Shown: positions 8,431-18,579, numbered from the stretch's first letter. The stretch is 64,000 bases of DNA from Alphaproteobacteria bacterium (GCA_002690045.1 NZDE01000012.1:310001-374000), one strand, 5' to 3'. The notes: generated from the sequence alone by a model not told the origin. Numbers and translations: made by a program.

Positions 8431-9009
8431 TTACTGCGCGGATGCTGTAATATCCAAAACCATAGTGACATCCTTACTGACCCATTCGGCTTTAGGGTCA
8501 GATGTTGCGCCGAGCCCCAAGGCCAAACGGTCTAATGATAATGTCGCCTTGGCATGGATAGGGTTTTGCGTAGGGTCTGACAGAGTAAATATAAAGCTAT
8601 ATGGCACATTAAGGCTTTTTATGGAGATATGGCCTTCGGCTTTGTATTCACCATTCGCTGCATCGACCGCCGTAATCTGTTCGCTTTCGAACTTAATTTC
8701 AGGGAAGGCTTTACTGTTAAACCAATCAGCCTTATGTACTGTACCATCATATATTTTATCACCGGTTTTGAAACTTGCGGCATCCAAGACAGCTGTTATT
8801 TTACTTGCTGGTAAATTATCCGCATCAAAGTTAATTTCTGCTGTCCATTTGCCGAAAGTCCCAGTAAACGGCTTACCAGCATGTTCAGCGCGCACACCTA
8901 TCTTGCTTGCCGTATAATCGACGTCATAAGTCGCTGCGAATACCGCCCCGCCTGACAACAAAGCCACTGAAAACAGTGATACTGCTAATGTATTTCTTAA
9001 AAACCTCAT
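8431..9009 (-). CDS. YceI-family periplasmic lipid-binding protein
   Basis: A 192-aa exported protein: signal peptide at residues 1-26 (cleavage near VFAATY), then a YceI lipocalin-like beta-barrel. Typical landmarks are YDVDYTASKIGVRAEHAG, FTGTFGKWTAEINFD and KADWFNSKAFPEIKFESEQI. Family members bind polyisoprenoid or amide lipids, and some bind quinone-like molecules. The ATG at 9009 follows AAGGATTGAG; a TTG directly before it is unlikely. The upstream cytochrome b561 gene is 19 bases away, a common pairing in Proteobacteria. Confidence 0.9.
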   Translation of the reverse strand: MRFLRNTLAVSLFSVALLSGGAVFAATYDVDYTASKIGVRAEHAGKPFTGTFGKWTAEINFDADNLPASKITAVLDAASFKTGDKIYDGTVHKADWFNSKAFPEIKFESEQITAVDAANGEYKAEGHISIKSLNVPYSFIFTLSDPTQNPIHAKATLSLDRLALGLGATSDPKAEWVSKDVTMVLDITASAQ

Positions 9010-9028
9010 CAACTCAATCCTTATAAAC

Positions 9029-9568
9029 TTATTTTGTCCACCACATGCGCTTTAGCAAATTTTCTTTATCAGATATAGCGTGCTTAACCACCGCGGCAAT
9101 ATGCCCAGCTATCAGCGCAGCAAAAATAATCGCCAAGATCAAATGCGCCAATTTCGCGCCATCATGCACCGCGCCATTACCGGTCACACCGGGGAAATGC
9201 GGCCATTCAAACATATCGAAAACGATTGTCGGCAAACCATATGGGCTTGATGACACCATCAGCCAGCCTGAAAGCGGCATTAAGAGCATCATCACATATA
9301 ATCCCCAATGACCAATTTTCGCTAGTTTCTTCTCTAATGCTTTCATCGTTTCAGGCAGAGGCGGCGTGCGCGCAAAAATACGCATCGCCAAACGCAAGAA
9401 AAAGGCCAGAAGCAGCAAAACACCACCCCCTTTGTGCCACTGGAACAGCTGATATTTAAGGCTCTTATCAATATCAAAATATTCCATGACTACGCCAGAT
9501 GCCAACATCACAAAAAACGCCAATGCCATTAACCAATGTAATATAATTGTTAAACTATTATAACGCAC
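9029..9568 (-). CDS. Cytochrome b561-family membrane protein
   Basis: A 179-aa inner-membrane di-heme cytochrome with four predicted transmembrane helices. Candidate heme ligands are the histidines in ILHWLMALAF (helix 1), QWHKGGG (helix 2), the IGHWGLYVMM helix and the LIAGHIAAV helix. It probably passes electrons to or from quinone. I place the start at the GTG at 9568 because TTAAGGGGTGAG lies at ideal distance before it; an ATG at 9586 overlaps that ribosome-binding site. Likely cotranscribed with the YceI gene. Confidence 0.88.
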   Translation of the reverse strand: MRYNSLTIILHWLMALAFFVMLASGVVMEYFDIDKSLKYQLFQWHKGGGVLLLLAFFLRLAMRIFARTPPLPETMKALEKKLAKIGHWGLYVMMLLMPLSGWLMVSSSPYGLPTIVFDMFEWPHFPGVTGNGAVHDGAKLAHLILAIIFAALIAGHIAAVVKHAISDKENLLKRMWWTK

Positions 9569-9700
9569 AGACTCACCCCTTAACATAACATATCGTATTA
9601 TTACATTAACAAAATATAATGTAATAGAATCTTAACCTCATGGATGCTATCATACTCTACAGCATATATTTTTTATTTCTATTTTTTAAAGGTTTGTATT

Positions 9701-11686
9701 ATGAAGAGTTTCAATTTTTCACGCTTTCTATCACTGGAAAATCATAATATTTCACGTCAGATTGGCGCTATAAACTTGATCGTTTTTCTGGGCTTGCTTA
9801 TCGTTGGCATCACTTATTTTATAGGCAACCAGAAGGTTCAAAATATACAAGAAAAACTTCGAATCGAACAACAACGCCTAAGCATTATTGAAGATATTAA
9901 ATACGAATTTTTAAACTCGCGCCGTAGTGAAAAAGATTTTCTAATTCGTCGAGACATGAAATATGCGGCAAAACATGATGAAAACGCAGAAAAAATAGCA
10001 CAGTATATTAACGAGATTAAAGCTTTAAACACCGCGCCCGAAGAGATAGCGCAGCTTGATGCCATTCAGAACAGCTATACAAAATATGTCGAACAATTTG
10101 CGTTAGTTCGCGACAATGTCATTGCGCGCGGACTTACCCCTAGCGATGGCTTGGAAGGTGCGCTGCGTAAATCTGTTCATAATGTTGAAACACGGTTGAA
10201 AGAATATTCAGAGGATGAATTAACCGTCATCATGCTTATGATGCGCCGTCATGAAAAAGACTTCCTGATGCGCCAAGACCCTAAATACGTTACGCGCATG
10301 GATGATCGGCTCGCAGAATTCAGATCAGCCCTTTCAAGCAGCCTTATTCCTGATGACGCACAAAGCAACATCATAACCTTAATGGAATCATACCATAAAG
10401 ACTTCAAAGCGTTAGCAAAGCTAGAGCTAGAGAACGCAAGTGAAATTAAAAACCTCAGCGTCATTTTTGCCAATGCAGAACCGTTAATGATCACCTATGC
10501 GGAACAGCTGACCAAGAATCACCACGCCTTACAAATTGACGCACAAAACACGAGCCAAAATACCTTTAACTTTGTTGTTTTCACCATTATCGCTGTGACG
10601 TTTGCATCCGTTCTTACCGGTCTTTTTGTAAGCCGTAAAATTGCTGCGCCAGTAAAAGGACTAACCAATTCATTACTAGAACTTTCAGAAAATAATCTCG
10701 ACGTTGAAATCCCTGGTCATCAGCGCCAAGACGAAATTGGACAAATGGCGCGCAGCGTATTGGTTCTTAAAGAAAACAGTATTACCGCACGCAGTTTAGA
10801 AAAAGAACAAAAACAAGAACAAGCCAAGCAGATGGTGCGCGCAGAGAATCTAGAAGCACTTACATCAGAGTTTGAAATGAGTGTATCAGAAATGATCTCT
10901 ACATTGGCGTCTGCAGCAACGGAATTGAGCGGCACGGCGTCATCCATGTCGAGTATTGCTGAACAAACGACGCAACAATCAACCGCGATGTCACGCGCCT
11001 CAGAATCAACGTCACAGAATATTCAAACTGTGGCAAGTGCGGCGGAAGAGTTAAGCGCATCTATTCGTGAGCTCAGTCAACAAGTAAACAATACGTCACA
11101 GGCCACAAACGAAGCGACCAATGACGTGAATAATGCATCGAAACAGATTGAAAGCCTGCTAAGTGCATCTGACAAAATTGGTGATGTCGTAAGCCTTATT
11201 CAAGACATTGCCGAACAAACCAATTTGCTTGCCCTTAACGCGACGATTGAATCTGCCCGCGCCGGTGAAGCAGGTAAAGGTTTTGCCGTTGTTGCAAGTG
11301 AAGTTAAATCACTCGCGCAGGAAACATCAAAAGCGACTGAACAAATTGCCGCAGAAGTGCAGATGGTTCAGCGTGAAGTGCGCAGCTCGGTTGAGGCCAT
11401 CCGCAATATTGAAAGCAAGATTCGTGAAGTTAATGAAGCTGCCTCGACAATTGCCGCTGCCATTGAAGAGCAAAACGCAACAACAGAGGAAATCTCACGC
11501 AATACGCAGACATCTGCCGCAAATGTTAATGAACTGAACAGCAATGTCGGCAATGTGAATACAGCCGCGCAAACAACTGGCTCTGCCGCGAATGATGTTT
11601 TAAACGCATCAGGCCAGTTAAGCGAGCAAACAGAAAATCTACGCCTTCGCGTTACAGATTTCTTATCAAAGGTGAAAGAAGCTTAA
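9701..11686 (+). CDS. Methyl-accepting chemotaxis protein with HBM-type sensor
   Basis: A 661-aa chemoreceptor. TM1 lies near residues 22-42. A periplasmic all-helical sensor (about 45-285) has two similar helices ([12 protein letters not shown] and [12 protein letters not shown]), the mark of helical bimodular (HBM) domains. TM2 is at about 288-310, followed by a HAMP domain ([15 protein letters not shown]). The signalling domain carries the hairpin tip [20 protein letters not shown], which contacts CheA and CheW. No C-terminal receptor pentapeptide is seen. Known HBM sensors bind organic acids. The ATG at 9701 follows AAAGG; an ATG at 9644 would add a hydrophobic stretch. No che genes are in the window. 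Confidence 0.92.
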   Translation: MKSFNFSRFLSLENHNISRQIGAINLIVFLGLLIVGITYFIGNQKVQNIQEKLRIEQQRLSIIEDIKYEFLNSRRSEKDFLIRRDMKYAAKHDENAEKIAQYINEIKALNTAPEEIAQLDAIQNSYTKYVEQFALVRDNVIARGLTPSDGLEGALRKSVHNVETRLKEYSEDELTVIMLMMRRHEKDFLMRQDPKYVTRMDDRLAEFRSALSSSLIPDDAQSNIITLMESYHKDFKALAKLELENASEIKNLSVIFANAEPLMITYAEQLTKNHHALQIDAQNTSQNTFNFVVFTIIAVTFASVLTGLFVSRKIAAPVKGLTNSLLELSENNLDVEIPGHQRQDEIGQMARSVLVLKENSITARSLEKEQKQEQAKQMVRAENLEALTSEFEMSVSEMISTLASAATELSGTASSMSSIAEQTTQQSTAMSRASESTSQNIQTVASAAEELSASIRELSQQVNNTSQATNEATNDVNNASKQIESLLSASDKIGDVVSLIQDIAEQTNLLALNATIESARAGEAGKGFAVVASEVKSLAQETSKATEQIAAEVQMVQREVRSSVEAIRNIESKIREVNEAASTIAAAIEEQNATTEEISRNTQTSAANVNELNSNVGNVNTAAQTTGSAANDVLNASGQLSEQTENLRLRVTDFLSKVKEA

Positions 11687-11705
11687 ATTTACGAGCTATT
11701 GTTTC

Positions 11706-11748
11706 AACTTGTGCGATGCAGAAAAAACTTGCATCACACAAGTTTTTT
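11706..11748 (+). terminator. Rho-independent terminator after the chemoreceptor gene
   Basis: AACTTGTG...GATGCA pairs with TGCATC...CACAAGTT around a short A-rich loop with one mismatch, then TTTTTT. Located 20 bases after the stop. Confidence 0.88.
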
Positions 11749-11802
11749 ATGTTATGTAAAAACTAATAAAGGAAAAACTAATAAACTTATTGGCGGAAAA
11801 AC

Positions 11803-12708
11803 ATGAAACAAACAATAGATATATCAAAACCAAGCAAACTGCGCATTGCATGGGAAGACGCAAAAGACTATCCGGTCGTTGTCCACCGTGATTGGACCGC
11901 AAAACGCACACGCAGCCGAAACGCAACTGAGCGCCGCCGCAGTGAGACCTTAAAACATCACCCGCTTTATTGGGATGCAAAAAAACGTGGTGATTATATT
12001 GCCGCGCAAGAAATCGTTGATGATTTGATCTGTGAAGATGCCATGCTCCGTATATGTGGGCATATGGGCGATAAGTCACCACTAATTGTTGCACCGTCCC
12101 TTACCAAAGAAGACCCAAGCAATGTCATTCCCGTCAGCTTTGCCCATAGTATTGCTTATGAATTAAGCCTCAATGTATGTCATGATATTTATCAACGCGA
12201 TACCGCACACCGCACGGGACGCGGCGGGTTTTATCGCCTTGCCTTCAGCCCTGAATTTTACGGTAAAGTCATTGAAGGCCAAGATTATATCATCGTTGAC
12301 GATGTTGCGACAATGGGCGGCACACTCGCCGCGCTACGTAGCTTTATCGAAGGGCATGGCGGCAATGTCGTCTGCATGAGTGTACTTGCCGATTCGAACA
12401 TGAAAGCCCGCGTTGGTATGCAAGGCCTAAGCCGCGATTTTAACTTGAATGCAAGTACTGACGATATAAAACGCGTCGAAAGCAAACACGGCAAACGCCT
12501 TAACGAATTTTGGGAACGCCATAACGGCTATGGTATAGATTGCCTAACCGCGCGCGAAACAGATTTTCTACACTTCTTTGAGCGCGAACATAATATTGAA
12601 CGCTGTATCTTAGAAGAAAAACGCGCGACACATTATAAACTTGGCGCAGGCAATGACAATGTCATGAATGTAAAATCCGTAGCTGCGCCAGTGGTTCGGT
12701 CTGCCTAA
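11803..12708 (+). CDS. Phosphoribosyltransferase-like protein
   Basis: A 301-aa protein with the PRPP-binding motif of type I phosphoribosyltransferases, YIIVDDVATMGGTLAAL (about residues 165-181: two acidic residues, then the glycine-rich turn). An earlier SFAHSIAYELSLNVCHDIYQR segment fits the fold's core. Extra material lies on both sides: a basic N-terminus (AKRTRSRNATERRR) and about 100 C-terminal residues after the motif. That makes it longer than simple salvage enzymes. Substrate unknown. It overlaps the convergent RidA gene by 4 bases at the 3' end. Confidence 0.7.
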   Translation: MKQTIDISKPSKLRIAWEDAKDYPVVVHRDWTAKRTRSRNATERRRSETLKHHPLYWDAKKRGDYIAAQEIVDDLICEDAMLRICGHMGDKSPLIVAPSLTKEDPSNVIPVSFAHSIAYELSLNVCHDIYQRDTAHRTGRGGFYRLAFSPEFYGKVIEGQDYIIVDDVATMGGTLAALRSFIEGHGGNVVCMSVLADSNMKARVGMQGLSRDFNLNASTDDIKRVESKHGKRLNEFWERHNGYGIDCLTARETDFLHFFEREHNIERCILEEKRATHYKLGAGNDNVMNVKSVAAPVVRSA

Positions 12709-13184
12709 TTTGGTTTAATTTCAAAAACCGCGTCAATTTCAACGGCCACACCCAAAGGTAGGCTTACCGCACTGACGGCGAAACGGGCATGGCGTCCCAT
12801 TTCGCCAAGCAGTTCACCCATTAAATTTGATGCACCATTAATCACGGCAGGTTGATCCGTAAATTGCGGCGTTGAATTAACAAATCCACCTAATTTGACG
12901 CAGCGCTTCAGGCGGCTCCAATCGCCACCCATCGCCGCGTCAAGCTGTGCAAGAATATTCAATGCACAGTTTTGTGCCGCTTCCACTCCACTTTCTAACG
13001 TCAGCGTATCGCCCAAGCGGCCAATATGGCTTTGCTGCCCATCTAAAAACGGTAATTGCCATGAAATATAACCCTGCGAGCCGCTTATCACGTAAGGTAC
13101 ATAATTGGCGGCGGGCGCAGCCGCCTTTGGCAAGGTTAGCCCCATTTTTTCGAGGCGCGCGTAAATTTCCTGTGTTGAAATCAT
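12705..13184 (-). CDS. RidA/YjgF-family protein
   Basis: A 159-aa member of the RidA (YjgF/YER057c) family. RidA itself hydrolyses reactive enamine/imine intermediates. Recognisable parts are YISWQLPFLDGQQSHIGRLGDTL, ESGVEAAQNCALNILAQLDA and the C-terminal GRHARFAVSAVSLPLGVAVEIDAVFEI. The catalytic arginine of archetypal RidA (in an R-x-x-V-x segment) is occupied here by HARFAVSAVSLP, so it fits the YjgF-like subgroups of unknown activity better. AAAGGC lies before the ATG. Confidence 0.85.
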   Translation of the reverse strand: MISTQEIYARLEKMGLTLPKAAAPAANYVPYVISGSQGYISWQLPFLDGQQSHIGRLGDTLTLESGVEAAQNCALNILAQLDAAMGGDWSRLKRCVKLGGFVNSTPQFTDQPAVINGASNLMGELLGEMGRHARFAVSAVSLPLGVAVEIDAVFEIKPN

Positions 13185-13291
13185 GGTTTATGCCTTTCTT
13201 CGCGATTCCGTCTCTTGCATTATAGGCATGGAAAAGATAAATTGTTTGGCAGGATTACGCAATACAATGCGCAGCCGCATGAGGAGACATT

Positions 13292-13705
13292 ATGGGCATC
13301 ATCAAATCATTATGTAGCATATTGGGTGTTTTATCACCGGTGCATTTCAAGACATGGAAAATCATGTCAGGCTCTAAATTTGTTGGCCAAGATATATTCG
13401 GCAACAAATATTACGAAGCACGCCCACGAAAAGGGTATACACGCACAAGACGCACAGTTGATTACAATGGCGCGCCTGAAGCATCGAAAGTGCCACCAGA
13501 ATGGCATGGTTGGCTGCATCACCAAAGCGATGTTTTCCCAAGCTTAGAAGAAGACCAAAAATCATTCCGCCGCCCATGGCAAAAACCATATAGCGCCAAC
13601 AAGACCGGTACAGATGAAGCTTATATGCCACCGGGTCATCAGTTAAAAGGCGGGCAGCGCGATAAAGCCAGCGGTGATTACGAAGCATGGACGCCGCCAC
13701 AATAA
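13292..13705 (+). CDS. NDUFA12-family complex I accessory subunit
   Basis: A 137-aa homologue of mitochondrial NDUFA12 (B17.2), an accessory subunit of respiratory complex I found in Alphaproteobacteria. The core KFVGQDIFGNKYYEA is followed by RTRRTVDYNGAPEASKVPPEWHGWLHH, which is the family signature. The C-terminus has the usual Pro/Trp-rich stretch (RRPWQKPYSAN). GAGGAGA precedes the ATG. Downstream are MlaD and DUF2155 genes on the same strand with short gaps, an order common in this class. Confidence 0.93.
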   Translation: MGIIKSLCSILGVLSPVHFKTWKIMSGSKFVGQDIFGNKYYEARPRKGYTRTRRTVDYNGAPEASKVPPEWHGWLHHQSDVFPSLEEDQKSFRRPWQKPYSANKTGTDEAYMPPGHQLKGGQRDKASGDYEAWTPPQ

Positions 13706-13756
13706 GAATTTAAATACTGTTTAACACAAAAATACGACATCAATTAGGATCAAGAC

Positions 13757-14209
13757 ATGAAACACAACGCAATCGAAACCATTACCGGCGCAGCCGTTAT
13801 TGCTATTGCTGCATTCTTCCTTAGCTATTCCGCACAAAAAGCCAATATTAAAACCGAAAACGGCTACACAATATCCGCAGCTTTTACTGATGTTGGCGGC
13901 CTTTCTGTCGGTGACAATGTACAGATAAGCGGCGTTAAAGTCGGCACCATTTCCGACATTATTCTCGACCCAGAGCGTTTCCTTGCAATGGTGCACATGA
14001 ACGTAAAGTCAGATGTTAAACTTTCCGAAGATACATCCGCGATTATTTCTTCAACAAGCCTACTTGGCGGGCGCTACCTTGCGCTTCAGCCAGGCGGTAT
14101 GGATGATTACCTTGAAGAGGGTGATGTCATCGAAACCACGCAAGCACCACAGAACTTGGAGCAGCTTCTAGGCAAGTTCATTTTCAGCATGCAAAATAAA
14201 GAGGAATAG
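13757..14209 (+). CDS. mlaD: MlaD/MCE-domain phospholipid transport protein
   Basis: A 150-aa single-MCE-domain protein. An N-terminal TM anchor (ETITGAAVIAIAAFFLSYSA) is followed by the MCE domain (about residues 37-115) with VGGLSVGDNVQISGVKVGTI and ISSTSLLGGRYLALQPGG. It should form the periplasmic hexamer of the Mla system that moves phospholipids between the membranes. The ATPase and permease partners (MlaE, MlaF) are not in the window. The next gene starts 2 bases after its stop, so the two are coupled. Confidence 0.93.
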   Translation: MKHNAIETITGAAVIAIAAFFLSYSAQKANIKTENGYTISAAFTDVGGLSVGDNVQISGVKVGTISDIILDPERFLAMVHMNVKSDVKLSEDTSAIISSTSLLGGRYLALQPGGMDDYLEEGDVIETTQAPQNLEQLLGKFIFSMQNKEE

Positions 14210-14211
14210 TT

Positions 14212-14835
14212 GTGATTAAACAACGCATTCTCCTTTGCCTCGTTTTGGGTGTAATAGCCACGCCCAGCAACGCGCAGGACATTGAAATTATCCCACTAGA
14301 TGCTCCAGAAATCGTTCAAGACGATAGCGTAAACACAAATGCGCCTGCTACAAATACCGAAAAAAGCATTGTTTTTGAAGACGTCATAATTGCCCCATCA
14401 AATAATAACAGCAATGACGCAGCGAAAGCGGCTGAGATGATTAAATATCCTGTCGTTCGCCTACGTGCGCTCGATAAAATCACCGCGCGCACGGTTAGCT
14501 TTGATGTAAATGTCGGCGAAACGGTTAAATTTGGCGATGTCTATATTCGCCCACAAACTTGCCAAGAACCTCCACCGATTGAAGAACCTGAATCTTCGGC
14601 CTTCCTGCAAATTTGGGAACGCCCCAAGCCTGAAGAATCCAAATGGATTTTTAGCGGCTGGATGTTTGCATCATCCCCTGGCTTATCGGCGATGGATCAC
14701 CCTGTATATGATGTATGGGTGTTAGACTGCCGCGAAAAAGCCGAAGAAGTCGCCGCCCCTGCGCCAGAGGCCGAGGAAGTAACAAGCGATGATGTCATTG
14801 ATGAAGACGGCGAAGAAACCGATACAGCTGAATAA
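14212..14835 (+). CDS. DUF2155 exported protein
   Basis: A 207-aa exported protein. The signal peptide is at residues 1-20 (VIATPSNAQD). A DUF2155 domain follows (about 85-170), with LDKITARTVSFDVNVGETVKFGDVYIRPQTC and IFSGWMFASSPGLSAMDHPVYDVWVLDC; the two cysteines probably form a disulfide. The C-terminal tail is acidic and Ala-rich. The GTG start is set by GAGGAA 5 bases upstream, inside the end of mlaD. The function is unknown, but the location after NDUFA12 and MlaD is widely conserved in Alphaproteobacteria. Confidence 0.88.
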   Translation: MIKQRILLCLVLGVIATPSNAQDIEIIPLDAPEIVQDDSVNTNAPATNTEKSIVFEDVIIAPSNNNSNDAAKAAEMIKYPVVRLRALDKITARTVSFDVNVGETVKFGDVYIRPQTCQEPPPIEEPESSAFLQIWERPKPEESKWIFSGWMFASSPGLSAMDHPVYDVWVLDCREKAEEVAAPAPEAEEVTSDDVIDEDGEETDTAE

Positions 14836-16416
14836 TTAATTCGGCCTTGGTCTTGGCATTATCTTATTCTGCTGTCCATTAATTGACTTATCTGGCATAT
14901 GCATGGTCGTTTTAGTTTCCGCGCAGAAGAACAGTTTTTGATCTTCGTGCTGCGCACGGTCATAACGCAGCGGGAAAGACGCGCGCATCACCCATGGGAA
15001 AATAGCATGAAAGTCAAAATCAGCGGAAATTTCATCCGTATGGCCATTCGCGCTTTCTGCCAAGAATAGAGTATTACCACACAAAATATGCTCAAACTCC
15101 AACGGCCATGCCTGATAAAACGCCTGATGGGCCGATTGAATTCTTTGCATATTTTGCGGAATATCTGCTATGGCGATATGTTCAAGTCGCCCTTGTGCAT
15201 CACGCAGAATAATCTTATCCGCGATAGATTTTAGCTTTAATGTATTAAGGTCGCTATCAGCGATGCGGCGTACAGGATAAAGCATATCTCCATCTTTAAC
15301 ATTGGCCATTGCACTAAAATCACGGAGCATTAACCCACCGTCCCGCGCCGCATAGATATTAAAATCATGCGGGTTTGCCGCCTGCACATATGCCTTGTGC
15401 AAATAAGATTCTGGTACAAAGCCACGAGTCTTCAATAGGCCTGCTGTAAATTGACGGGTTGTATCAATCAATGATGGCGCATCGGGCGTTTTGATATTCT
15501 CATGATTACCAAGTTCTGCCGTGACGATAAGCGATGGCGCGGATGTATTTTTTGCCAACATTGCAGTCAGCGTTGTGTTTTCTGCGCCGCCGAGCCCTTG
15601 CCCCAACCATTTAATAATATTCATCATATAAGGGGGCGCATATAAAAATGGCTGCCCCAGGTTACCATCCTTCAGACCGACAAATGTTTCGCGCGGCAGG
15701 CTTAGATTTTTGATACCATTTGGCGAACGCGATGTATGCGGGTGCAAGACAAAGCCCAAGTTAAGCGGTCTATCTGATGCCCGAAAATGTCCTTGCGCAT
15801 CAGGCCATAAACTTTGGTTTACGGCGCGTAATGTCCAAATAATTTCCTGCGCACGGTCAACATTTGGGTGCTGCCCACGCGACAAGCTCATGACGCTCCG
15901 GTTCACGCGATTAAGGTCATCCATCACCAGAACTGACCCACCGTCATCCAACACAACATCGCGCCCCGTTAGCTGCGTGCCGAAGCTGCAGCGCCACCCA
16001 GCGCGCGCGGTATAGTCAATATTTGCATCATAGGCTTTCATATAGCCCGCCACTGCAGGACGATTGCCCATTTGAATAAGAACATCACCACGCAATTTGT
16101 CCTGCTGCGCGGCATGGAGGACTTCCAACACAGCAATCGCACCTGCATAAATTTCATTACCATGCACACCGATGGTCAACAGCGCGACGTTATGCTCTGC
16201 ACCGTTTTGCGACCCACGAACAAGGCATGAGGCGGGCAGTTCCGTCTGCGGCGGCTGTTCACCTGATTGCATGATTTTGGCTGCTGCGCTCGCATCAAGA
16301 TGCAGGCTATTTTGTTCGATGTAGTCAAGTAAAGGCGGCAAATCATCAATCATAATTGATGACGGATCTGCCCCATATTTAGCGATAAGCTTTTGTAAAT
16401 CCTGCGTGAACGGCAT
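14836..16416 (-). CDS. AstE/AspA-like zinc-dependent deacylase
   Basis: A 526-aa protein of the M14-related succinylglutamate desuccinylase/aspartoacylase group. The zinc motif GVHGNE lies at about residues 82-87. A later histidine is in GFVLHPHTSRSPNG, and the segment SLIVTAELGNHEN carries the likely catalytic glutamate. The VLVMDDLNRVNRS segment resembles the substrate-binding NRxxR region. At 526 aa it is about 1.5 times the size of AstE, with an N-terminal helical domain and a C-terminal beta domain. The substrate is unknown. It is convergent with the DUF2155 gene, with no gap between the stops. Confidence 0.68.
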   Translation of the reverse strand: MPFTQDLQKLIAKYGADPSSIMIDDLPPLLDYIEQNSLHLDASAAAKIMQSGEQPPQTELPASCLVRGSQNGAEHNVALLTIGVHGNEIYAGAIAVLEVLHAAQQDKLRGDVLIQMGNRPAVAGYMKAYDANIDYTARAGWRCSFGTQLTGRDVVLDDGGSVLVMDDLNRVNRSVMSLSRGQHPNVDRAQEIIWTLRAVNQSLWPDAQGHFRASDRPLNLGFVLHPHTSRSPNGIKNLSLPRETFVGLKDGNLGQPFLYAPPYMMNIIKWLGQGLGGAENTTLTAMLAKNTSAPSLIVTAELGNHENIKTPDAPSLIDTTRQFTAGLLKTRGFVPESYLHKAYVQAANPHDFNIYAARDGGLMLRDFSAMANVKDGDMLYPVRRIADSDLNTLKLKSIADKIILRDAQGRLEHIAIADIPQNMQRIQSAHQAFYQAWPLEFEHILCGNTLFLAESANGHTDEISADFDFHAIFPWVMRASFPLRYDRAQHEDQKLFFCAETKTTMHMPDKSINGQQNKIMPRPRPN

Positions 16417-16500
16417 GGCCCCTATTGCGATAATTCATATTGTTTATGATTACCGCATACTGCGCCGTATAAAATAAAAAGTCAATTAAATGAACGTAGT

Positions 16501-18579
16501 TTAAATCACATCTGCATCGACGACAATTTGCCCTTGGTCGATTAGCTGCTGTAGCGTTTGGTTGTCAAAGCCACCCGTGACAAGCACGGCATCCTCGAAC
16601 TGACCATCATGCTGAACTTGCACCATAACATCGCCGTTATCTTGCGCGCTGAAACGCACGAAATCATCTATCGCATCTGCCAATGGATCATAACCATCTA
16701 AAATATCATGGATATCGAGGACATCTGCATCGCCCATAATATCAAAATCGCGGATCTCATCGACTTGGCCATCTAAAGTCGTTACGGCAAACACATCATG
16801 GCCTGAGCCGCCATAAGCGATATCTGCGCCATCACCAATAATCAGCAGATCATTGCCGCCTTCACCATAAAGGATATCATCCCCCGCGCCGCCATCAAGA
16901 ATGTCATTGCCCGCTTCGCTTGTGTCAATTTGCTGCCCTTTAATGGTCAGGTCAAAGACAACATCATTATAATCCGCATCACCCAAGTTTTTCAGGTCTT
17001 CAAAACCGATGCGCAAAACACTTTGGTCATTTTCATCAAGCAAACCCGATACAACATGATTTTCACCATCTTGGTTTAAGTCCGTGTCTTCACCACGTGC
17101 AGTCGTATGGTAGACCTCCCCCTTTAAGACCTTAACCGTTTCACCATCATCATAAACCAGTGATATCTTATTGCCTGCATCATATATGGTCGCAGGGCGC
17201 TCATCCGCACCGCCATAATCATATATAAATTTCAGGTGATCCGTACCTTCGACATCCATATCCTTATAGCTTTTGTTCCGCGTGTAGCCATTGGCCACAA
17301 TGAAAAAGCCAAAATCACTATCTGGCGCACCGGGCAGATCAACTGTATATTCTGTGCCAGCTTTATAAGCCTTCACATTAGCAAAACCGACTTCAACACC
17401 CTCGATTGTGCCATCTTCATGATTAATGCGGTAAAAACCTAACGTATTTTTATAGCCCGCACCCGATTCAACGAAGCTGAATGTTGCTGTGGTTTTATAT
17501 TCAACCGTAAGGTCGCCCTCAGCTATGCCCACGGCACTAGCCGCTTCATCATCTAGTTTCTTGATGTTTTTACGCTCTTTTAAGGTTGGAAATACCGTTT
17601 CAGTGCTGAACAAATGGTCATGAGTTTCAATAGAGCCGCTATTATTACCGCCATAAAGCACATCATTGCCTGCCCCGCCATACAACGCATCATTACCTTC
17701 ACCGCCATAAAGAACGTCAGTGCCGCTACCGCTGCGCACGAAATCATCGCCCGCCCCACCGCGTATGGTTACGTCATCCATATAAATACTGCTATTGGCG
17801 AGATCGATAATGTCATCACCGCCGCCTGCATCAATTTCTTCTATGCCGCTAATACGGTCGCCTGATGATGAACTATGGCGCGGTTCAGTTGAATCGGTAA
17901 TCAGAAGAACATCATCACCTTCCGTCATGGTTAGGCTGTCATACCCTGCGCCGCCGCGGAAGGTATCATAGCTTTGGTTATGCCCGTTTATATTATATAG
18001 GTCACCAACTGGCGCATCCGCCCACTGCCCATCTACGGTATATTTCAACTGGTCATTACCATTGCCGCCATCAAGCAAATCTGCGCCTCCCCCGCCATTG
18101 AGGTAATCATCATCATTCTGACCTTTTAAATAATCATTCCCCGCGCCAGTGACAATATGGTCATTACCATCTAGGCCAGACACAATATCATCCCCATCAT
18201 TAGTCCAAAGAACATCATCGCCCGCGCCGCCATCAATGCGGATTGGCCCATATGTGTTGACGGCACTCGCCAGATTAACAATATCACCGCCCGCACCAGC
18301 GATAATATAGTCGATATTTTTGATTTTAGGGGTCATATCCGCGCTAGCGCTTTGGTCGCCGTACGAACTTGAATCCAAGAACAATGCCTCACCTTGATTA
18401 CCAAACATTAGATAATCAAAGCCACCTAGGCCGTCATAACTTTGTGAATTTACGATGATATCGGTATCAACCTCGATTAATTCCCCACTATAGGGGTTAA
18501 CCAAAGTTAGCGTTAGATGCTGTGAAACACCCTGAAAGAATAGATAATCTGTATTATTTGTTCCCGTAACCGTTGCCAT
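16501..18579 (-). CDS. RTX-repeat protein with DUF4114 domain, type I secreted
   Basis: A 692-aa acidic protein with no signal peptide, built for type I secretion. Calcium-binding GGxGxDxLx nonapeptides occur in three blocks, at about residues 125-190, 240-315 and 565-620. For example, DVLYGGEGNDALYGGAGND is in the second block. Between blocks two and three is a DUF4114 domain (about 340-560; ESGAGYKNTLGFYRI, LGDADYNDVVFDLTI). The last 60 residues form an acidic/hydrophobic secretion tail. The ATG at 18579 follows AGGGTG; a GTG at 18600 is also open. No ABC exporter genes are nearby. Likely an extracellular or cell-surface protein; the role is unknown. Confidence 0.87.
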   Translation of the reverse strand: MATVTGTNNTDYLFFQGVSQHLTLTLVNPYSGELIEVDTDIIVNSQSYDGLGGFDYLMFGNQGEALFLDSSSYGDQSASADMTPKIKNIDYIIAGAGGDIVNLASAVNTYGPIRIDGGAGDDVLWTNDGDDIVSGLDGNDHIVTGAGNDYLKGQNDDDYLNGGGGADLLDGGNGNDQLKYTVDGQWADAPVGDLYNINGHNQSYDTFRGGAGYDSLTMTEGDDVLLITDSTEPRHSSSSGDRISGIEEIDAGGGDDIIDLANSSIYMDDVTIRGGAGDDFVRSGSGTDVLYGGEGNDALYGGAGNDVLYGGNNSGSIETHDHLFSTETVFPTLKERKNIKKLDDEAASAVGIAEGDLTVEYKTTATFSFVESGAGYKNTLGFYRINHEDGTIEGVEVGFANVKAYKAGTEYTVDLPGAPDSDFGFFIVANGYTRNKSYKDMDVEGTDHLKFIYDYGGADERPATIYDAGNKISLVYDDGETVKVLKGEVYHTTARGEDTDLNQDGENHVVSGLLDENDQSVLRIGFEDLKNLGDADYNDVVFDLTIKGQQIDTSEAGNDILDGGAGDDILYGEGGNDLLIIGDGADIAYGGSGHDVFAVTTLDGQVDEIRDFDIMGDADVLDIHDILDGYDPLADAIDDFVRFSAQDNGDVMVQVQHDGQFEDAVLVTGGFDNQTLQQLIDQGQIVVDADVI

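Noticed and set aside
16840-18200. Nucleotide repeats that could suggest a tandem repeat or CRISPR array
   Set aside because: The repeats are the codons of RTX nonapeptides (GGxGxDxLx) with variable spacing and no uniform spacers, in frame within one gene.
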